A stretch of 64,000 bases of DNA from Paenibacillus oleatilyticus (GTDB lineage Bacteria > Bacillota > Bacilli > Paenibacillales > NBRC-103111): NCBI RefSeq assembly GCF_018998565.1, contig NZ_JAHNZO010000016.1, forward strand, positions 108,308-172,307, read 5' to 3'. Numbering within the stretch: the stretch's first letter is position 1; each line of letters starts with the position of its first letter. The translations under genes were made by a program, and so were the position numbers. This document shows, piece by piece, positions 25,331-33,915 of the stretch. Under the pieces are notes generated by a model. The model was not told where the DNA came from. It ran no database searches and was given only the letters and a program-made list of their open reading frames with translations.

Positions 25331-25455
25331 GTATCATGAAGTACAGGTAAGCAATGAATTCGAATCTGTATTTGGGCACTTGGATTCGAAGGAGCTAGTA
25401 GTGCAACCGGACCATCTTTCTTAGCCATCGCTAGGAAAGGTGGTTTTTGTTTTTT
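25331..25455 (+). ncRNA. Structured leader ending in a terminator, class unknown
   Basis: The region folds as TTCGAATC (25359-25366) with GATTCGAA (25383-25390), then a strong terminator ACCATCTTTC...GAAAGGTGGT (25411-25444, nested TAGC/GCTA) followed by TTTTTGTTTTTT. It lies between the LysM-CAP terminator and a 58-aa gene, so it looks like an attenuated leader or a short independent RNA. I could not match it to a known riboswitch. Confidence 0.5.
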
Positions 25456-25487
25456 AATCATTTTTTTCTAACTAGGGGGTATCCTAA

Positions 25488-25664
25488 ATGAAGCAACCGA
25501 TAGATTGTCAACTTCTCATCGAACAGTTAGAGATCCCGCTGGAAAAATTCGAAGCGTGGAAAAAAGAACAGCTTAAACATATGAACACTGAACCCCATGA
25601 AATTGCCATGAACGGGACGGCCGATTATTTTGAAGCTTCGCTGCGTCCGTCCTCCGAAATTTGA
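25488..25664 (+). CDS. 58-aa hypothetical protein
   Basis: A short frame starting MKQPIDCQLLIEQLEIPLEK and ending SSEI. It is acidic and helical, with one cysteine and no membrane segment. AGGGGG lies ten bases before the ATG. It follows a strong terminator hairpin that could act as an attenuator. I do not recognise a family. Confidence rests on the ribosome binding site and on clean placement. Confidence 0.5.
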   Translation: MKQPIDCQLLIEQLEIPLEKFEAWKKEQLKHMNTEPHEIAMNGTADYFEASLRPSSEI

Positions 25665-25985
25665 CTGAGGTTATTCAACCACCAAGGCGCCGAAAGCTGA
25701 GCATTTTCCCCTTGATAAGCAGCACTTTCCCCATCAGCCAGGATCGCCGTTTCCCAAGGAAGGGGGCAATCCCGGTTCTCCACATCCCCGCATTCGTCGC
25801 TCCGGGAGATCTGTCCCATCTTGAGGCGTCTCCCGGCGAATCAGACTAGTCGGCGGTTATCCTTTCGCTTCGTGCAACACAGAACTATACTCCCCTTCTG
25901 CTCTTTAGCACGCTCGTGATTTTGTAAACATTTTATGCTAAGATTGAGAAAATTCACTTCAGCAGCCAATTTAAGGGGTACAACT
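25665..25985. other. Gene-free interval
   Basis: About 320 bases. Open frames of 60-65 codons occur on both strands but lack ribosome binding sites and recognisable products. The right end turns AT-rich before the HTH gene. No clear promoter or hairpin was found. Confidence 0.5.
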
Positions 25986-26189
25986 ATGCCTTTTTCCTAT
26001 AAGCCATTATGGAAATTGCTTGTCGATCAAGAATTGACAAAAACCGAATTTCGGGAAAGCTTGGGCTTGTCCACCGCAACTCTTGCCAAATTAGGGAAAG
26101 ACGAGTACGTCTCGCTGGAAATCATCGATAAGATTTGTACGCATTTCGGCGTCCAGCCGAACGATATCATGGAGCATAAAAAGGAATGA
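25986..26189 (+). CDS. Small Cro/C1-type helix-turn-helix protein
   Basis: A 67-residue single-domain regulator (MPFSYKPLWKLLVDQELTKT at the start). The HTH is at about 18-40 (TEFRESLGLSTATLAKLGKDE) and the end, KICTHFGVQPNDIMEHKKE, is typical of the YozG/HTH_26 group. It has no dimerisation or effector domain, so it probably binds DNA as a dimer. ATG at 25986 follows AAGGGG. No obvious target lies adjacent. Confidence 0.82.
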   Translation: MPFSYKPLWKLLVDQELTKTEFRESLGLSTATLAKLGKDEYVSLEIIDKICTHFGVQPNDIMEHKKE

Positions 26190-26289
26190 TCATGCTTTCC
26201 GCGTCACAAAATTGCGCCCGTCTCTGTCTTGTATAATGAATCAAAATACAAGGCATATTTGAATTGCCGTTCAACGGGAGGCAATGTGT

Positions 26290-27147
26290 ATGAAAATTTT
26301 AGTTGCCGGAGCAACCGGTGTCATCGGGCGCTTACTGCTGCCTATTCTGGTACGGGAAGGCCATGAAGTCATTGGCATGACGCGGAAAGAATCCGCGAAA
26401 AGCATCATTATGGAAATGGGGGCATTCCCCTTGGTTGCAGATGCTTTAGATCGGGAATCCGTGATCGCCGCACTTCGGGAAGTGCGTCCGGAAGTCGTGA
26501 TCCATCAGCTCACTTCTTTAAGCAGTTACAACTTAGAGGACAATGCCCGAATCCGAACGATCGGAACCCGCAATCTGGTTGACGCCTCGCAAGCGGTCGG
26601 GGTGAGACGCATGATCGCGCAGAGCATATCGTGGACCTACGAACCGGGAAATCATCCTGCCAAGGAAGAGGAGTCTTTGGATTTGGAAGCGCCGCAGCCG
26701 AGAAAAAGGACCGTTGACGGAGTGCTGTCTCTGGAGCAGGCGGTCGCCGAAATGCCGGAATACGTCATTCTTCGATACGGTCTGCTCTACGGTCCCGGAA
26801 CTTGGTACGACCGCAACGGGCTGATGACCGAGAAGGTGCGGCGCAAGGAACTGAAAGCGACGGAAGGAATAACTTCCTTTCTACATGTCGAAGATGCGGC
26901 ATTGGCAGCGGCCGCTGCGCTGGAATGGCCGAACGGGCCGGTGAACATCGTGGACGACGAACCCGCTCCGGGAACGGAGTGGCTGCCCTTCTACGCCGCA
27001 GCAATTGGCGCGCCCGAGCCGGATATCCAGGAAGGCAGCAGCCGCGGCGAGCGCGGGGCAGCTAATGCCAAAGCGCGAACCGACTATGGCTGGAAGCCGC
27101 TTTATCCGACTTGGCGCGAAGGCTTCCCGGCAAGCTTGCAATCGTAA
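26290..27147 (+). CDS. NAD-dependent epimerase/dehydratase family protein
   Basis: A 285-residue extended SDR protein. MKILVAGATGVIGRLLLP contains the GxxGxxG nucleotide motif; the middle has QSISWTYEPGNH where typical enzymes have YxxxK, so catalysis is uncertain and it may be an atypical NmrA-like or reductase member. The ATG at 26290 is eight bases after GGGAGG; the ATG at 26284 is too close. It stands alone and ends at a strong bidirectional terminator. Confidence 0.8.
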   Translation: MKILVAGATGVIGRLLLPILVREGHEVIGMTRKESAKSIIMEMGAFPLVADALDRESVIAALREVRPEVVIHQLTSLSSYNLEDNARIRTIGTRNLVDASQAVGVRRMIAQSISWTYEPGNHPAKEEESLDLEAPQPRKRTVDGVLSLEQAVAEMPEYVILRYGLLYGPGTWYDRNGLMTEKVRRKELKATEGITSFLHVEDAALAAAAALEWPNGPVNIVDDEPAPGTEWLPFYAAAIGAPEPDIQEGSSRGERGAANAKARTDYGWKPLYPTWREGFPASLQS

Positions 27148-27150
27148 GCG

Positions 27151-27185
27151 AAAAAAGGGCCGACGGAATCCCGTCGGCCCTTTTC
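27151..27185. terminator. Bidirectional terminator
   Basis: AAAAAAGGGCCGACGG, loop AAT, CCCGTCGGCCCTTTT. It serves the epimerase gene on the plus strand and the DoxX gene on the minus strand. Confidence 0.92.
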
Positions 27186-27192
27186 GCCTTTT

Positions 27193-27585
27193 CTATAACA
27201 ATGAATGACTTTTCGTTGCTTTCCCTTGCAGCTTGCGGTGATGAAAAATATACGAGCCGGCAATGAGTCCGAAGCCGATGAAGAAAACAAGCCAGCCGCT
27301 GGCTGGGTCGCCTACGGCAATGCTCGAATACATCGCCCCTGCCAAATCAATCGTAAAACCTGCATAAGCCCATTCCTTCAATCTGGGAAAACCCGGAACC
27401 AGGAGCGCGATAACCCCTAATAATTTCGCCGTGCCGATAAACGGAAGGAGATAAGCGGGATAGCCCAGATGATCGAATAATGCCACAGCTTCGGGAACCG
27501 ACAAAATATCCGGAATCGAACCGAAAGCCATCAATGCCGCCAGCAGCCCTGTAAAAATCCAGTAAACAGTTACGATCTTCTTCAT
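27193..27585 (-). CDS. DoxX-like membrane protein
   Basis: A 130-residue protein with four hydrophobic helices and the DoxX-like features FTGLLAALMAFGSIPD and GYPAYLLPFIGTAKLLGVIALL. Function in this family is poorly defined; members often accompany ArsR regulators and SRPBCC proteins, as here. The ATG at 27585 is chosen six bases after GAGGG. The SRPBCC gene lies 42 bases upstream on the same strand, so ArsR, SRPBCC and DoxX form one operon. Confidence 0.82.
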   Translation of the reverse strand: MKKIVTVYWIFTGLLAALMAFGSIPDILSVPEAVALFDHLGYPAYLLPFIGTAKLLGVIALLVPGFPRLKEWAYAGFTIDLAGAMYSSIAVGDPASGWLVFFIGFGLIAGSYIFHHRKLQGKATKSHSLL

Positions 27586-27627
27586 ACTCATCCCTCTTCC
27601 TTCATTTTGTGTTATTCTCATCCTCAT

Positions 27628-28110
27628 TTACTTAAGCTTCGCCAACTGCTCTTCGAGACGGTTGAGTGTCGATTTTGCGGCTTCGATCGCGCCGTACTCC
27701 TTGACCACCCGCTCCAGCTCCGCTGCCGACTTGAAGAGCATTCTCATGGTCAATTCGGTAACGCCATCCCGCTCTACAAACGTAACGGTCACGTGAAAAT
27801 CGTCTTCTCCGTCTCCGCCATGGGCGTATACGAGCCGTTCCGGGCTTGCCACTTCGATATAACGAATCTGGTTGTCATAATCGGTGCCGTCGGGACCGTG
27901 CATGATATAGCGCCATACACCGCCCGGTCGTACGTCGATTTCTTGAACCGTAATCGTAAACCCTTTCGGTCCCCACCATTGCGGCAAATGTACAGGGTCC
28001 GTCCATGTCTTGTACACCAGCTCGCGGGATGCCCGAAAGACTCGTTTAACCGTAAGCTCCCGGCCTTCGACGGACGTCACGGTGCTGCTTGTTGAATTGT
28101 TTTGTGTCAT
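27628..28110 (-). CDS. SRPBCC (AHSA1) family protein
   Basis: A 160-residue START/Bet v1-like protein of the activator of Hsp90 ATPase 1 group, with ASRELVYKTWTDPVHLPQWW and the beta-strand pattern FTITVQEIDVRPGGVWRYIM, both diagnostic. It forms a hydrophobic pocket for an unknown ligand. The ATG at 28110 follows GGAGG at eight bases. It lies between the ArsR regulator and the DoxX gene. Such trios are common in Firmicutes and respond to unknown stress. Confidence 0.88.
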   Translation of the reverse strand: MTQNNSTSSTVTSVEGRELTVKRVFRASRELVYKTWTDPVHLPQWWGPKGFTITVQEIDVRPGGVWRYIMHGPDGTDYDNQIRYIEVASPERLVYAHGGDGEDDFHVTVTFVERDGVTELTMRMLFKSAAELERVVKEYGAIEAAKSTLNRLEEQLAKLK

Positions 28111-28196
28111 GATTTCATTCCTCCATATCATATTGTTGTTTACAGTTCCTTGGCAGGACGACTGCAGATCGCCACCGCTCACTCCCTTCCCTTCCT

Positions 28197-28499
28197 TTAC
28201 AGCTCCTGCATGTAATGACCCAAGCGGTCGAGCTTCTCATCCCAGCTGTGGCGAAAAGATTCCAGCCACGCCCCCAGCTCCAGCAGCGGCTGGGGCCTAA
28301 GCTTGCAGATTCGCCGGTTGGCGATCGCCTGCACCTCGACAAGCCCTGCGGCGCTTAGCGCACGAAGATGCTTGGAAGCTTGCGGCTGACTGAGTCCAAG
28401 CCGATTCGCAATTTCCCCCACGGTCAAAGGGCCTTCCCGCAAGAGCTCAACCATGCGCAGCCGATTCGGCTCGGCAAGAGTACGAAAGGTCGAATTCAT
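28197..28499 (-). CDS. ArsR-family transcriptional regulator
   Basis: A 100-residue winged-helix protein. PNRLRMVELLREGPLTVGEIANRLGLSQPQASKHLRALSAAGLVEV, spread over about 11-56, is a classic ArsR HTH. No CxC metal motif is present, so it belongs to the non-metal branch usually linked to SRPBCC genes. It is the first gene of the operon and probably represses it. No good ribosome site precedes the ATG at 28499, which may mean a short or leaderless mRNA. A direct repeat upstream may be its operator. Confidence 0.88.
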   Translation of the reverse strand: MNSTFRTLAEPNRLRMVELLREGPLTVGEIANRLGLSQPQASKHLRALSAAGLVEVQAIANRRICKLRPQPLLELGAWLESFRHSWDEKLDRLGHYMQEL

Positions 28500-28517
28500 A
28501 ATCTAAATATACCCAAA

Positions 28518-28543
28518 AAGGAATATTCTAATCAAGGAATATT
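28518..28543 (-). promoter_or_regulatory. Direct repeat upstream of arsR
   Basis: AAGGAATATT occurs at 28518-28527 and again at 28534-28543, 16 bases apart. Each half contains the palindrome AATATT. It lies 20-45 bases before the ArsR start, so it could be the operator. Confidence 0.4.
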
Positions 28544-28588
28544 TAAAAGAGTTTTTTAGCTACTCCCCCATCCATCAGGACGAACGAC

Positions 28589-28614
28589 AAAAAACCGACC
28601 CTTACCAGGGTCGG
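28589..28614 (-). terminator. Terminator after htpG and repeat copy B
   Basis: Minus strand: CCGACCC, loop TGGTAA, GGGTCGG, then six T. An htpG transcript would read through repeat copy B before stopping here. Confidence 0.85.
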
Positions 28615-28619
28615 CGAGA

Positions 28620-28816
28620 GTGTTGAGAAGCCCTAGAAGTAGAAAAATCTCAGAGAAATAGAGGTGGGGTATATCCCGTAAGAGTTTACGTCCGCCTTTG
28701 AAGCCCGTGAAAATACCGCTAATTCTAATCAAGTTCACGGGTTTCAAGAGCGGCAGGAGGGATATACCCCACTGCTTATGCAGAGAATTTTATACGCGAA
28801 GCGGGTTTCTCACCAA
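28620..28816. repeat. Structured palindromic element, copy B
   Basis: A 197-bp element with related ends (GTGTTGAGAAGCCC at 28620 and, read backwards, TTGGTGAGAAACCC from 28816). A perfect 14-bp inner stem GTGGGGTATATCCC (28664-28677) pairs with GGGATATACCCCAC (28759-28772), and CCCGTGAA pairs with TTCACGGG inside. Most stem bases differ from copies A and C, yet pairing is kept. It lies 48 bases after the htpG stop. Confidence 0.75.
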
Positions 28817-28863
28817 GCTCACCGCCCCCTTCCAGGGCCGGTTTTTATGTGCGTGAGCCTGTA

Positions 28864-30744
28864 TTACACCATAATTTTACAAATATCATTCGTAAATTCG
28901 ACCGGATCTTCAATCGGCAGCCCTTCGATCAACAGCGCTTGGTTGTACAAGAGTGCCGTATACAGGTTCAGCTTCTCTTTATCCTGCTCGTACGACGTCT
29001 GCAGCGATTGGAATACCTCGTGATGGATGTTGATTTCCAGCACCTTTTCCGCTTTGACACTCGGATTATTCGGCATGGCGTTCAATATTTTCTCCATCTC
29101 GATACTGACGTCACCCTCCGTAGTCAGACATACGGGGTGAGACTTCAACCGCTTCGAGGCTCTGACGCTGGTTACTTTGCCTTCCAGCAGACCTTTCATG
29201 TAGTCGAACAGCTCTTTGTGATCGTTTTTGTCGGCATCGTCGTTGTCCTTGTTGTCTTCCGCTTCAAAGCCCAGATCGCCGCTGGAGACGGACTTGAATT
29301 CTTTGTCCTTGTATTTCATCAGCATCTTGACGGCGAACTCGTCGATATCGTCGGTGAAGTACAAGATTTCGTAGCCCTTCTCGGCAACGAGCTCGGTCTG
29401 CGGGAGCTTCTCGATTCGTTCGTTCGACGGCCCGGAAGCATAGTAAATATATTTTTGCTCCTCCGTCATTCTCGATACGTATTCCTCCAGCGTGACCAGC
29501 TTCTTCTCCTTGGAGGAGTAGAACATAACCAGATCCTGCAGCACCTCTTTGTGGCTGCCGTAATCGCTGTATACCCCGAATTTCAGCTGTCTGCCGAACG
29601 ATTTGTAGAACTGCTCGTACTTCTCTCTTTCATCCTTAAGCAGGCTCAGGAGCTGGCTTTTGATTTTGCTTTCGATATTTTTGGCGATTAGCTTCAATTG
29701 GCGGTCGTGCTGCAGCATTTCTCTGGAAATGTTGAGCGACAGGCTCTCCGAATCGACCATCCCTTTGACGAAGCTGAAATAGTCCGGCAGCAGATCGGAG
29801 CATTTGTTCATGATCAGCACGCCGTTGGAATACAGCTCCAGCCCCTTCTCGTATTCCTTCGTGTAGTAGTCGAAAGGAATATTTTCCGGGATAAACAGGA
29901 TCGCCTGATAAACCACAGCCCCGTCGGCGCTGATATGAATATGCTTGATCGGCTTGTCGAAGCCGTAATGCTTCTCCGCGTAGAACTTCTCGTAATCCTC
30001 AGCCGTCAGCTCGCTTTTGTTTTTTCTCCAGATCGGGACCATGCTGTTGATGCGCTGCTCTTCCGTATAATCCTCAAATTCGTTGTCGCTGCCTTCCTTC
30101 AGGCGCTTGGAGGTAACGTCCATCTTAATCGGATAGCGGATGAAATCCGAATATTTCTTAATGATTCCCTTCAGACGATATACCTCCAAAAACTCCTCGT
30201 AGCTCTCGTCCTCGGTGTTTTCCTTGATCTTCAAAATAATTTCCGTGCCGACCGTTTCTTTATCGCATGGCTCGATTGTGTAGCCTTCTGCACCCGCCGA
30301 TTCCCACTTGTACGCGCTGTCGCTGCCCAAGGCTTTGCTGATCACCGTTACCACGTCAGCAACCATAAAGGCCGAATAAAAGCCGACGCCGAATTGGCCG
30401 ATGATATCGTGGCCGTCCTTGAGTTCGTTTTCCTTCTTGAATGCGAGCGAGCCGCTCTTGGCGATCACGCCGAGGTTCGTCTCCAACTCTTCCTTGGTCA
30501 TCCCGATCCCGGTATCGAGGATCGTCAACGTTCTGCTGTCCTTGTCCGGAATCACTTTAATATAGTAGCTGTCTTTGTCGAAAACCAACGTATCGTCAGT
30601 TAACGCCTTGTAGTAAATCTTGTCGATGGCATCGCTGGCATTCGATATCAATTCGCGAAGAAAGATTTCTTTTTGCGTATAAATCGAATTGATCATCATT
30701 TCCAATAATCGCTTGGATTCGGCTTGAAACTGCTTCTTTTCCAT
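28864..30744 (-). CDS. htpG: Molecular chaperone HtpG (Hsp90)
   Basis: A 626-residue Hsp90. The N-terminal ATPase has [21 protein letters not shown] split over 20-45, [14 protein letters not shown] and [17 protein letters not shown]; middle and C-terminal dimerisation domains follow at normal length. The ATG at 30744 follows AAAAGGAGAG; the upstream frame lies in the 5' leader. It promotes folding of client proteins in the cytoplasm. A CIRCE element and a strong sigma-A promoter lie upstream, so HrcA should repress it, unlike the usual arrangement for htpG in Bacillus subtilis. Confidence 0.96.
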   Translation of the reverse strand: MEKKQFQAESKRLLEMMINSIYTQKEIFLRELISNASDAIDKIYYKALTDDTLVFDKDSYYIKVIPDKDSRTLTILDTGIGMTKEELETNLGVIAKSGSLAFKKENELKDGHDIIGQFGVGFYSAFMVADVVTVISKALGSDSAYKWESAGAEGYTIEPCDKETVGTEIILKIKENTEDESYEEFLEVYRLKGIIKKYSDFIRYPIKMDVTSKRLKEGSDNEFEDYTEEQRINSMVPIWRKNKSELTAEDYEKFYAEKHYGFDKPIKHIHISADGAVVYQAILFIPENIPFDYYTKEYEKGLELYSNGVLIMNKCSDLLPDYFSFVKGMVDSESLSLNISREMLQHDRQLKLIAKNIESKIKSQLLSLLKDEREKYEQFYKSFGRQLKFGVYSDYGSHKEVLQDLVMFYSSKEKKLVTLEEYVSRMTEEQKYIYYASGPSNERIEKLPQTELVAEKGYEILYFTDDIDEFAVKMLMKYKDKEFKSVSSGDLGFEAEDNKDNDDADKNDHKELFDYMKGLLEGKVTSVRASKRLKSHPVCLTTEGDVSIEMEKILNAMPNNPSVKAEKVLEINIHHEVFQSLQTSYEQDKEKLNLYTALLYNQALLIEGLPIEDPVEFTNDICKIMV

Positions 30745-30802
30745 TCGAATTCTCTCCTTTTTGGACAATAAAGGGTGACAATGGTTGTAAACGCCCACGT
30801 TG

Positions 30803-30867
30803 TTAGCACTCTCCATCTTCGAGTGCCATTCTTTATTTTTTATAACATTCCTCCTTTTTAATGTCAA
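30803..30867 (-). promoter_or_regulatory. htpG promoter with CIRCE operator
   Basis: Minus strand: TTGACA (30862-30867), 17-base spacer, TATAAA (30839-30844). Immediately downstream, TTAGCACTC-N9-GAGTGCCAT (30803-30829, written on the plus strand) matches CIRCE (TTAGCACTC-N9-GAGTGCTAA) in 16 of 18 arm bases. Confidence 0.88.
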
Positions 30868-30870
30868 CCC

Positions 30871-30900
30871 AAAAGAAAAAACGCTTGGAAGCCCAAGCGT
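30871..30900 (-). terminator. Terminator of the YbaK gene
   Basis: Minus strand: ACGCTTGG, loop GCTT, CCAAGCGT, then six T. It ends the transcript just upstream of the htpG promoter. Confidence 0.85.
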
Positions 30901-30908
30901 CTTGCGTT

Positions 30909-31394
30909 TTATTCCTTTTTGACGGACGTTACTTGCCCGTGCGTCATGGCGGCCAGCTCATCGGGCGTCAGCTCGAATACGGCTTTCGGATGTCCCGCCG
31001 CCGCCCATAAGGTCGGGTATAGAAACAGATCTTCGTCGATCATCGTCAGAATCGGCTCCGGATGTCCGATCGGCGCAACGCCCCCGATGACAAAGCCCGT
31101 ATGCTCCCGCACGAAATCCGCATCGGCCTTGACAAGCTTATCGTCAATGCGACTGGAGATGAGCTTCTCATCCACCCGGTTCACTCCGCTCGCGACAACC
31201 AGAAGCGGCTTATTGGAAGGCTTGAGCCGGAAAATGATCGATTTTGCGATTTGCGCCACCTCACAGCCTATGGCGTCCGCCGCCTCCTGGGCGGTTCGCG
31301 CGCTGTCCGGCAGCTCCACAACCCGGTTCGGATATCCCCACTCCGTTAATTTATCCTGCACCCGCTGCGAGCTTTCCTTTAACTGACTGCTCAA
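30909..31394 (-). CDS. YbaK/EbsC family aminoacyl-tRNA deacylase
   Basis: A 161-residue protein of the YbaK/ProX editing fold. [11 protein letters not shown] contains the catalytic-type lysine, and [10 protein letters not shown] is the conserved glycine-rich loop. Family members hydrolyse mischarged tRNA such as Cys-tRNA-Pro or Ala-tRNA-Pro. The TTG at 31394 follows GGAGGG by eight bases. It lies 38 bases after leuA on the same strand and may be co-transcribed with it. Substrate tRNA is not readable. Confidence 0.88.
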   Translation of the reverse strand: MSSQLKESSQRVQDKLTEWGYPNRVVELPDSARTAQEAADAIGCEVAQIAKSIIFRLKPSNKPLLVVASGVNRVDEKLISSRIDDKLVKADADFVREHTGFVIGGVAPIGHPEPILTMIDEDLFLYPTLWAAAGHPKAVFELTPDELAAMTHGQVTSVKKE

Positions 31395-31432
31395 AACGTT
31401 TCCCTCCGATAGGTCCGGTATTGTCGATCGGC

Positions 31433-32971
31433 CTATTTTTCATCTTTCACAAGATCCAGCAGGATGCCGTTTATCCCGTTCAGGAAAGCGTTCGCGCTGG
31501 CCTTGATAATGTCCGTGTCCATCGCCCGTCCGGAGTAGATTTTGCCTTGATGCTCAATACGGATGTTGACCCGGCCGACAGCCTCCTTGCCTCGGGACAA
31601 GCTGTTGATCTTATAATCCTTCAGCTCAATTTCCAGACCGACCAACGTTTTAATCGCGCTGTACAAGGCATCGATCGGACCGTCGCCCACGGCGCTGCCT
31701 TTCATCGACTCCGAGCCCTTGTTCAATTTGACAGCAGCCGTCGGGCACTGATCGTTGCTCACCACTTGGAATGACTCCAGCTCGTATAATTGCTTGCTGC
31801 TTTGCTCGACGGTCCGGTGATTCGTGACGAGATAGAATACGTCGTGATCGTACACTTCTTTCTTTGCATCGGCCAAGGTCAGGAACTTCGCGAACAGCTG
31901 CTCGAAATCTTCGGCATCGCTCGTATCGAAGCCCATTCTCTCGACGGTATTCTTGAAGGCATGCCGTCCGGAACGGGCGGTCAGGATCAGCTCCATGCTG
32001 TCCGCACCGACCTCTTCGGGCGACATGATCTCATATACCCGCTTGTCTTTCAACAGCCCGTCCTGATGAATACCCGAGGAATGCGCGAAGGCGTTCTCGC
32101 CGGTAATCGCTTTGTTGACCTGTACATCGAGCCCCGTCAAATGGCTGACCAGTCTGGAGGTTCGGTGCAGCTCCGTCGTATTGATATCGGTGTAGCCGTT
32201 GAAGTAGTTCTCCCTGACCTTAAGCCCCATCACGACTTCCTCCAGCGAAGCGTTGCCTGCCCGCTCGCCTAGGCCGTTGATGGTGCATTCGACCTTTTCC
32301 GCCCCGTTCTTGATCGCGCTCAGCGTATTGGCCGTTGCCAGACCAAGGTCGTTGTGACAGTGCACGCTAAGAATGACGCGGTCGTCCAAATTTTTGAGCC
32401 GTTCGTTGATTTTGCGGATCAGCTCGCCGAATTCCTCCGGAACGGCATAGCCTACCGTATCCGGCACGTTAATCATGGTCGCTCCCGCTTTCACGACGGC
32501 CTCGATCGTCTTCCACAAGTATTCGAAATCCGACCGCGATGCGTCTTCCGTGGAATACTGCACTTGCGGAAGCAGCGTCTTGGCATACTTGACCGCGTCA
32601 ACGCCCATTTGCAGGACGGCATCTTTGGAGCGGTTGAACTTCTTCTCCACGTGGATGTTCGAGGTGCCGAGCACAATATGAATAAGCGGATTCTGCGCCA
32701 GCTTAATGCTTTCATAGACCGCGTCGATATCGCTTTTGACCGCCCGGGCCAAGGCCGTGATCGAGACGCTGTTGCCTACGCTGCGGGCAATTTCTTGGAC
32801 CGCTTGAAAATCCCCTGCGGACGAGGCAGGGAAGCCTGCTTCGATAATATCTACATTAAGCCGTTTTAACTGCTGGGCAATCTCTATTTTTTGATGAAGA
32901 TTCAATTTTGCGCCCGGAACTTGTTCGCCGTCGCGCAGCGTAGTATCGAACACCATAATTTTACGTTTCAT
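31433..32971 (-). CDS. leuA: 2-isopropylmalate synthase
   Basis: A 512-residue enzyme for the first committed step of leucine synthesis, condensing acetyl-CoA with 2-oxoisovalerate. DTTLRDGEQVPG near the N-terminus and HCHNDLGLATANTL (metal-binding HxH) mark the catalytic barrel; the C-terminal LeuA regulatory domain for leucine feedback is present (GKIYSGRAMDTDIIKASANAFLNG split near 480-505). Citramalate synthase is a less likely alternative. The ATG at 32971 follows GGGAGG. A Leu-type T-box leader and strong promoter control it. Confidence 0.93.
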   Translation of the reverse strand: MKRKIMVFDTTLRDGEQVPGAKLNLHQKIEIAQQLKRLNVDIIEAGFPASSAGDFQAVQEIARSVGNSVSITALARAVKSDIDAVYESIKLAQNPLIHIVLGTSNIHVEKKFNRSKDAVLQMGVDAVKYAKTLLPQVQYSTEDASRSDFEYLWKTIEAVVKAGATMINVPDTVGYAVPEEFGELIRKINERLKNLDDRVILSVHCHNDLGLATANTLSAIKNGAEKVECTINGLGERAGNASLEEVVMGLKVRENYFNGYTDINTTELHRTSRLVSHLTGLDVQVNKAITGENAFAHSSGIHQDGLLKDKRVYEIMSPEEVGADSMELILTARSGRHAFKNTVERMGFDTSDAEDFEQLFAKFLTLADAKKEVYDHDVFYLVTNHRTVEQSSKQLYELESFQVVSNDQCPTAAVKLNKGSESMKGSAVGDGPIDALYSAIKTLVGLEIELKDYKINSLSRGKEAVGRVNIRIEHQGKIYSGRAMDTDIIKASANAFLNGINGILLDLVKDEK

Positions 32972-33047
32972 CCTTATTCCTCCCAAAATCGCATTTCTTT
33001 ATATTTATATGTGAAGCGGTGTTGATTAAACCCGGAATTTAACCAAC

Positions 33048-33290
33048 AAAAAAACCCCGTCTCTACGTATAGAGACGAGGTTGAACCCGCGGTACCACTC
33101 TAATTCATTTCCTGAGAAATGAGCTCAATTCGATGGCCATCACCATCTATCCCTGTAACGGTGGAACTCCGGCTTACCCTACATGTCAGGCAGCTGTTCA
33201 TAGACGAGTTCGAAATGAACGACGTTACCGTTTCGCACCAACCAACGGCTCTCTGAAAGGTCATTGCAATTCTACTATTTCTAATCCTCA
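33048..33290 (-). promoter_or_regulatory. Leucine T-box leader of leuA
   Basis: Minus-strand RNA carries the T-box AGAGTGGTACCGCGGGTT, the stem I landmark AGAGAGCC...GGTTGGTGCGAAACGG, and a candidate specifier CTC (Leu) in GAACTCGTC. The terminator AACCTCGTCTCT, loop ATACGT, AGAGACGGGGTT with seven T lies at 33048-33083. Uncharged tRNA-Leu should relieve termination. Confidence 0.93.
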
Positions 33291-33314
33291 CATTTGAATA
33301 TGGAATTATTGGCT

Positions 33315-33343
33315 ATTATAGGGTAACCCGATCGATTTGTCAA
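33315..33343 (-). promoter_or_regulatory. Sigma-A promoter of leuA
   Basis: Minus strand: TTGACA (33338-33343), 17-base spacer, TATAAT (33315-33320), a perfect consensus. It directly abuts the stop of the isochorismatase gene. Confidence 0.9.
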
Positions 33344-33345
33344 AC

Positions 33346-33915
33346 CTATTCTGCGCCGCCCGCTTCCGCCAGAAATTGCTCGGCGCTTCTGACCTTGCCG
33401 ATTCGCGGGAAAATGTAGTTGCAGGAAGCTTCATGCTCCTCCTTGCTGAAGGTCTTCATCGCATCCGTGATGAAGATTTGGCGGTAGCCGAACTGAAATG
33501 CTTCCCTCGCCGTGCTTTCCACCCCGATATTGGTGGCGATTCCGCACAAGACGATCGTATCGATCCCTCTCCGGCGAAGCTGAAGATCCAGATCCGTACC
33601 GAAAAAAGCGCCCCACTGCCGCTTCGTAACTACGTAATCGTCCGGGCGAACGCCCAACTCCGGGACGAACTCGGCCCAGCCTTCAGGAGGCTGAACGGTC
33701 GGAACCGGCTGATCCGTTACCGGCTTTAATCTGTCCTGCCCGTCGTGGAAATCGACATTCACGAACGCGATAAATCCGCCCTTCTCACGAAACAGCCGGA
33801 CAAGCCGGACAGCCTTCTCAACAATCTCTTGCCCGTTCGCGGTGGCGACGATTCCCTTCTGCAGATCGATAAGGACCAAAGCCGTTTTTTGAAAATTTAC
33901 GTCTAATGGCGTCAT
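33346..33915 (-). CDS. Isochorismatase-family cysteine hydrolase
   Basis: A 189-residue hydrolase with catalytic triad positions Asp17 (LVLIDLQKG), Lys98 (VTKRQWGAF) and Cys124 (VLCGIATNIGVESTAR). The cis-peptide loop GIATNIG is normal. The family cleaves isochorismate, nicotinamide and related amides; substrate is not evident. Its ATG overlaps the stop of the membrane protein gene (ATGA at 33912-33915), so the two are translated together and probably act on the same compound. Confidence 0.88.
   Translation of the reverse strand: MTPLDVNFQKTALVLIDLQKGIVATANGQEIVEKAVRLVRLFREKGGFIAFVNVDFHDGQDRLKPVTDQPVPTVQPPEGWAEFVPELGVRPDDYVVTKRQWGAFFGTDLDLQLRRRGIDTIVLCGIATNIGVESTAREAFQFGYRQIFITDAMKTFSKEEHEASCNYIFPRIGKVRSAEQFLAEAGGAE

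Noticed and set aside
24415..25461. 348-codon minus-strand frame across the LysM-CAP gene and riboswitch
   Set aside because: Opposes a well-supported gene and a riboswitch; Arg/Ser-rich shadow composition.
25625..25849. Overlapping 62-64 codon frames on both strands
   Set aside because: No ribosome binding sites and no family match; reported as a gene-free interval.
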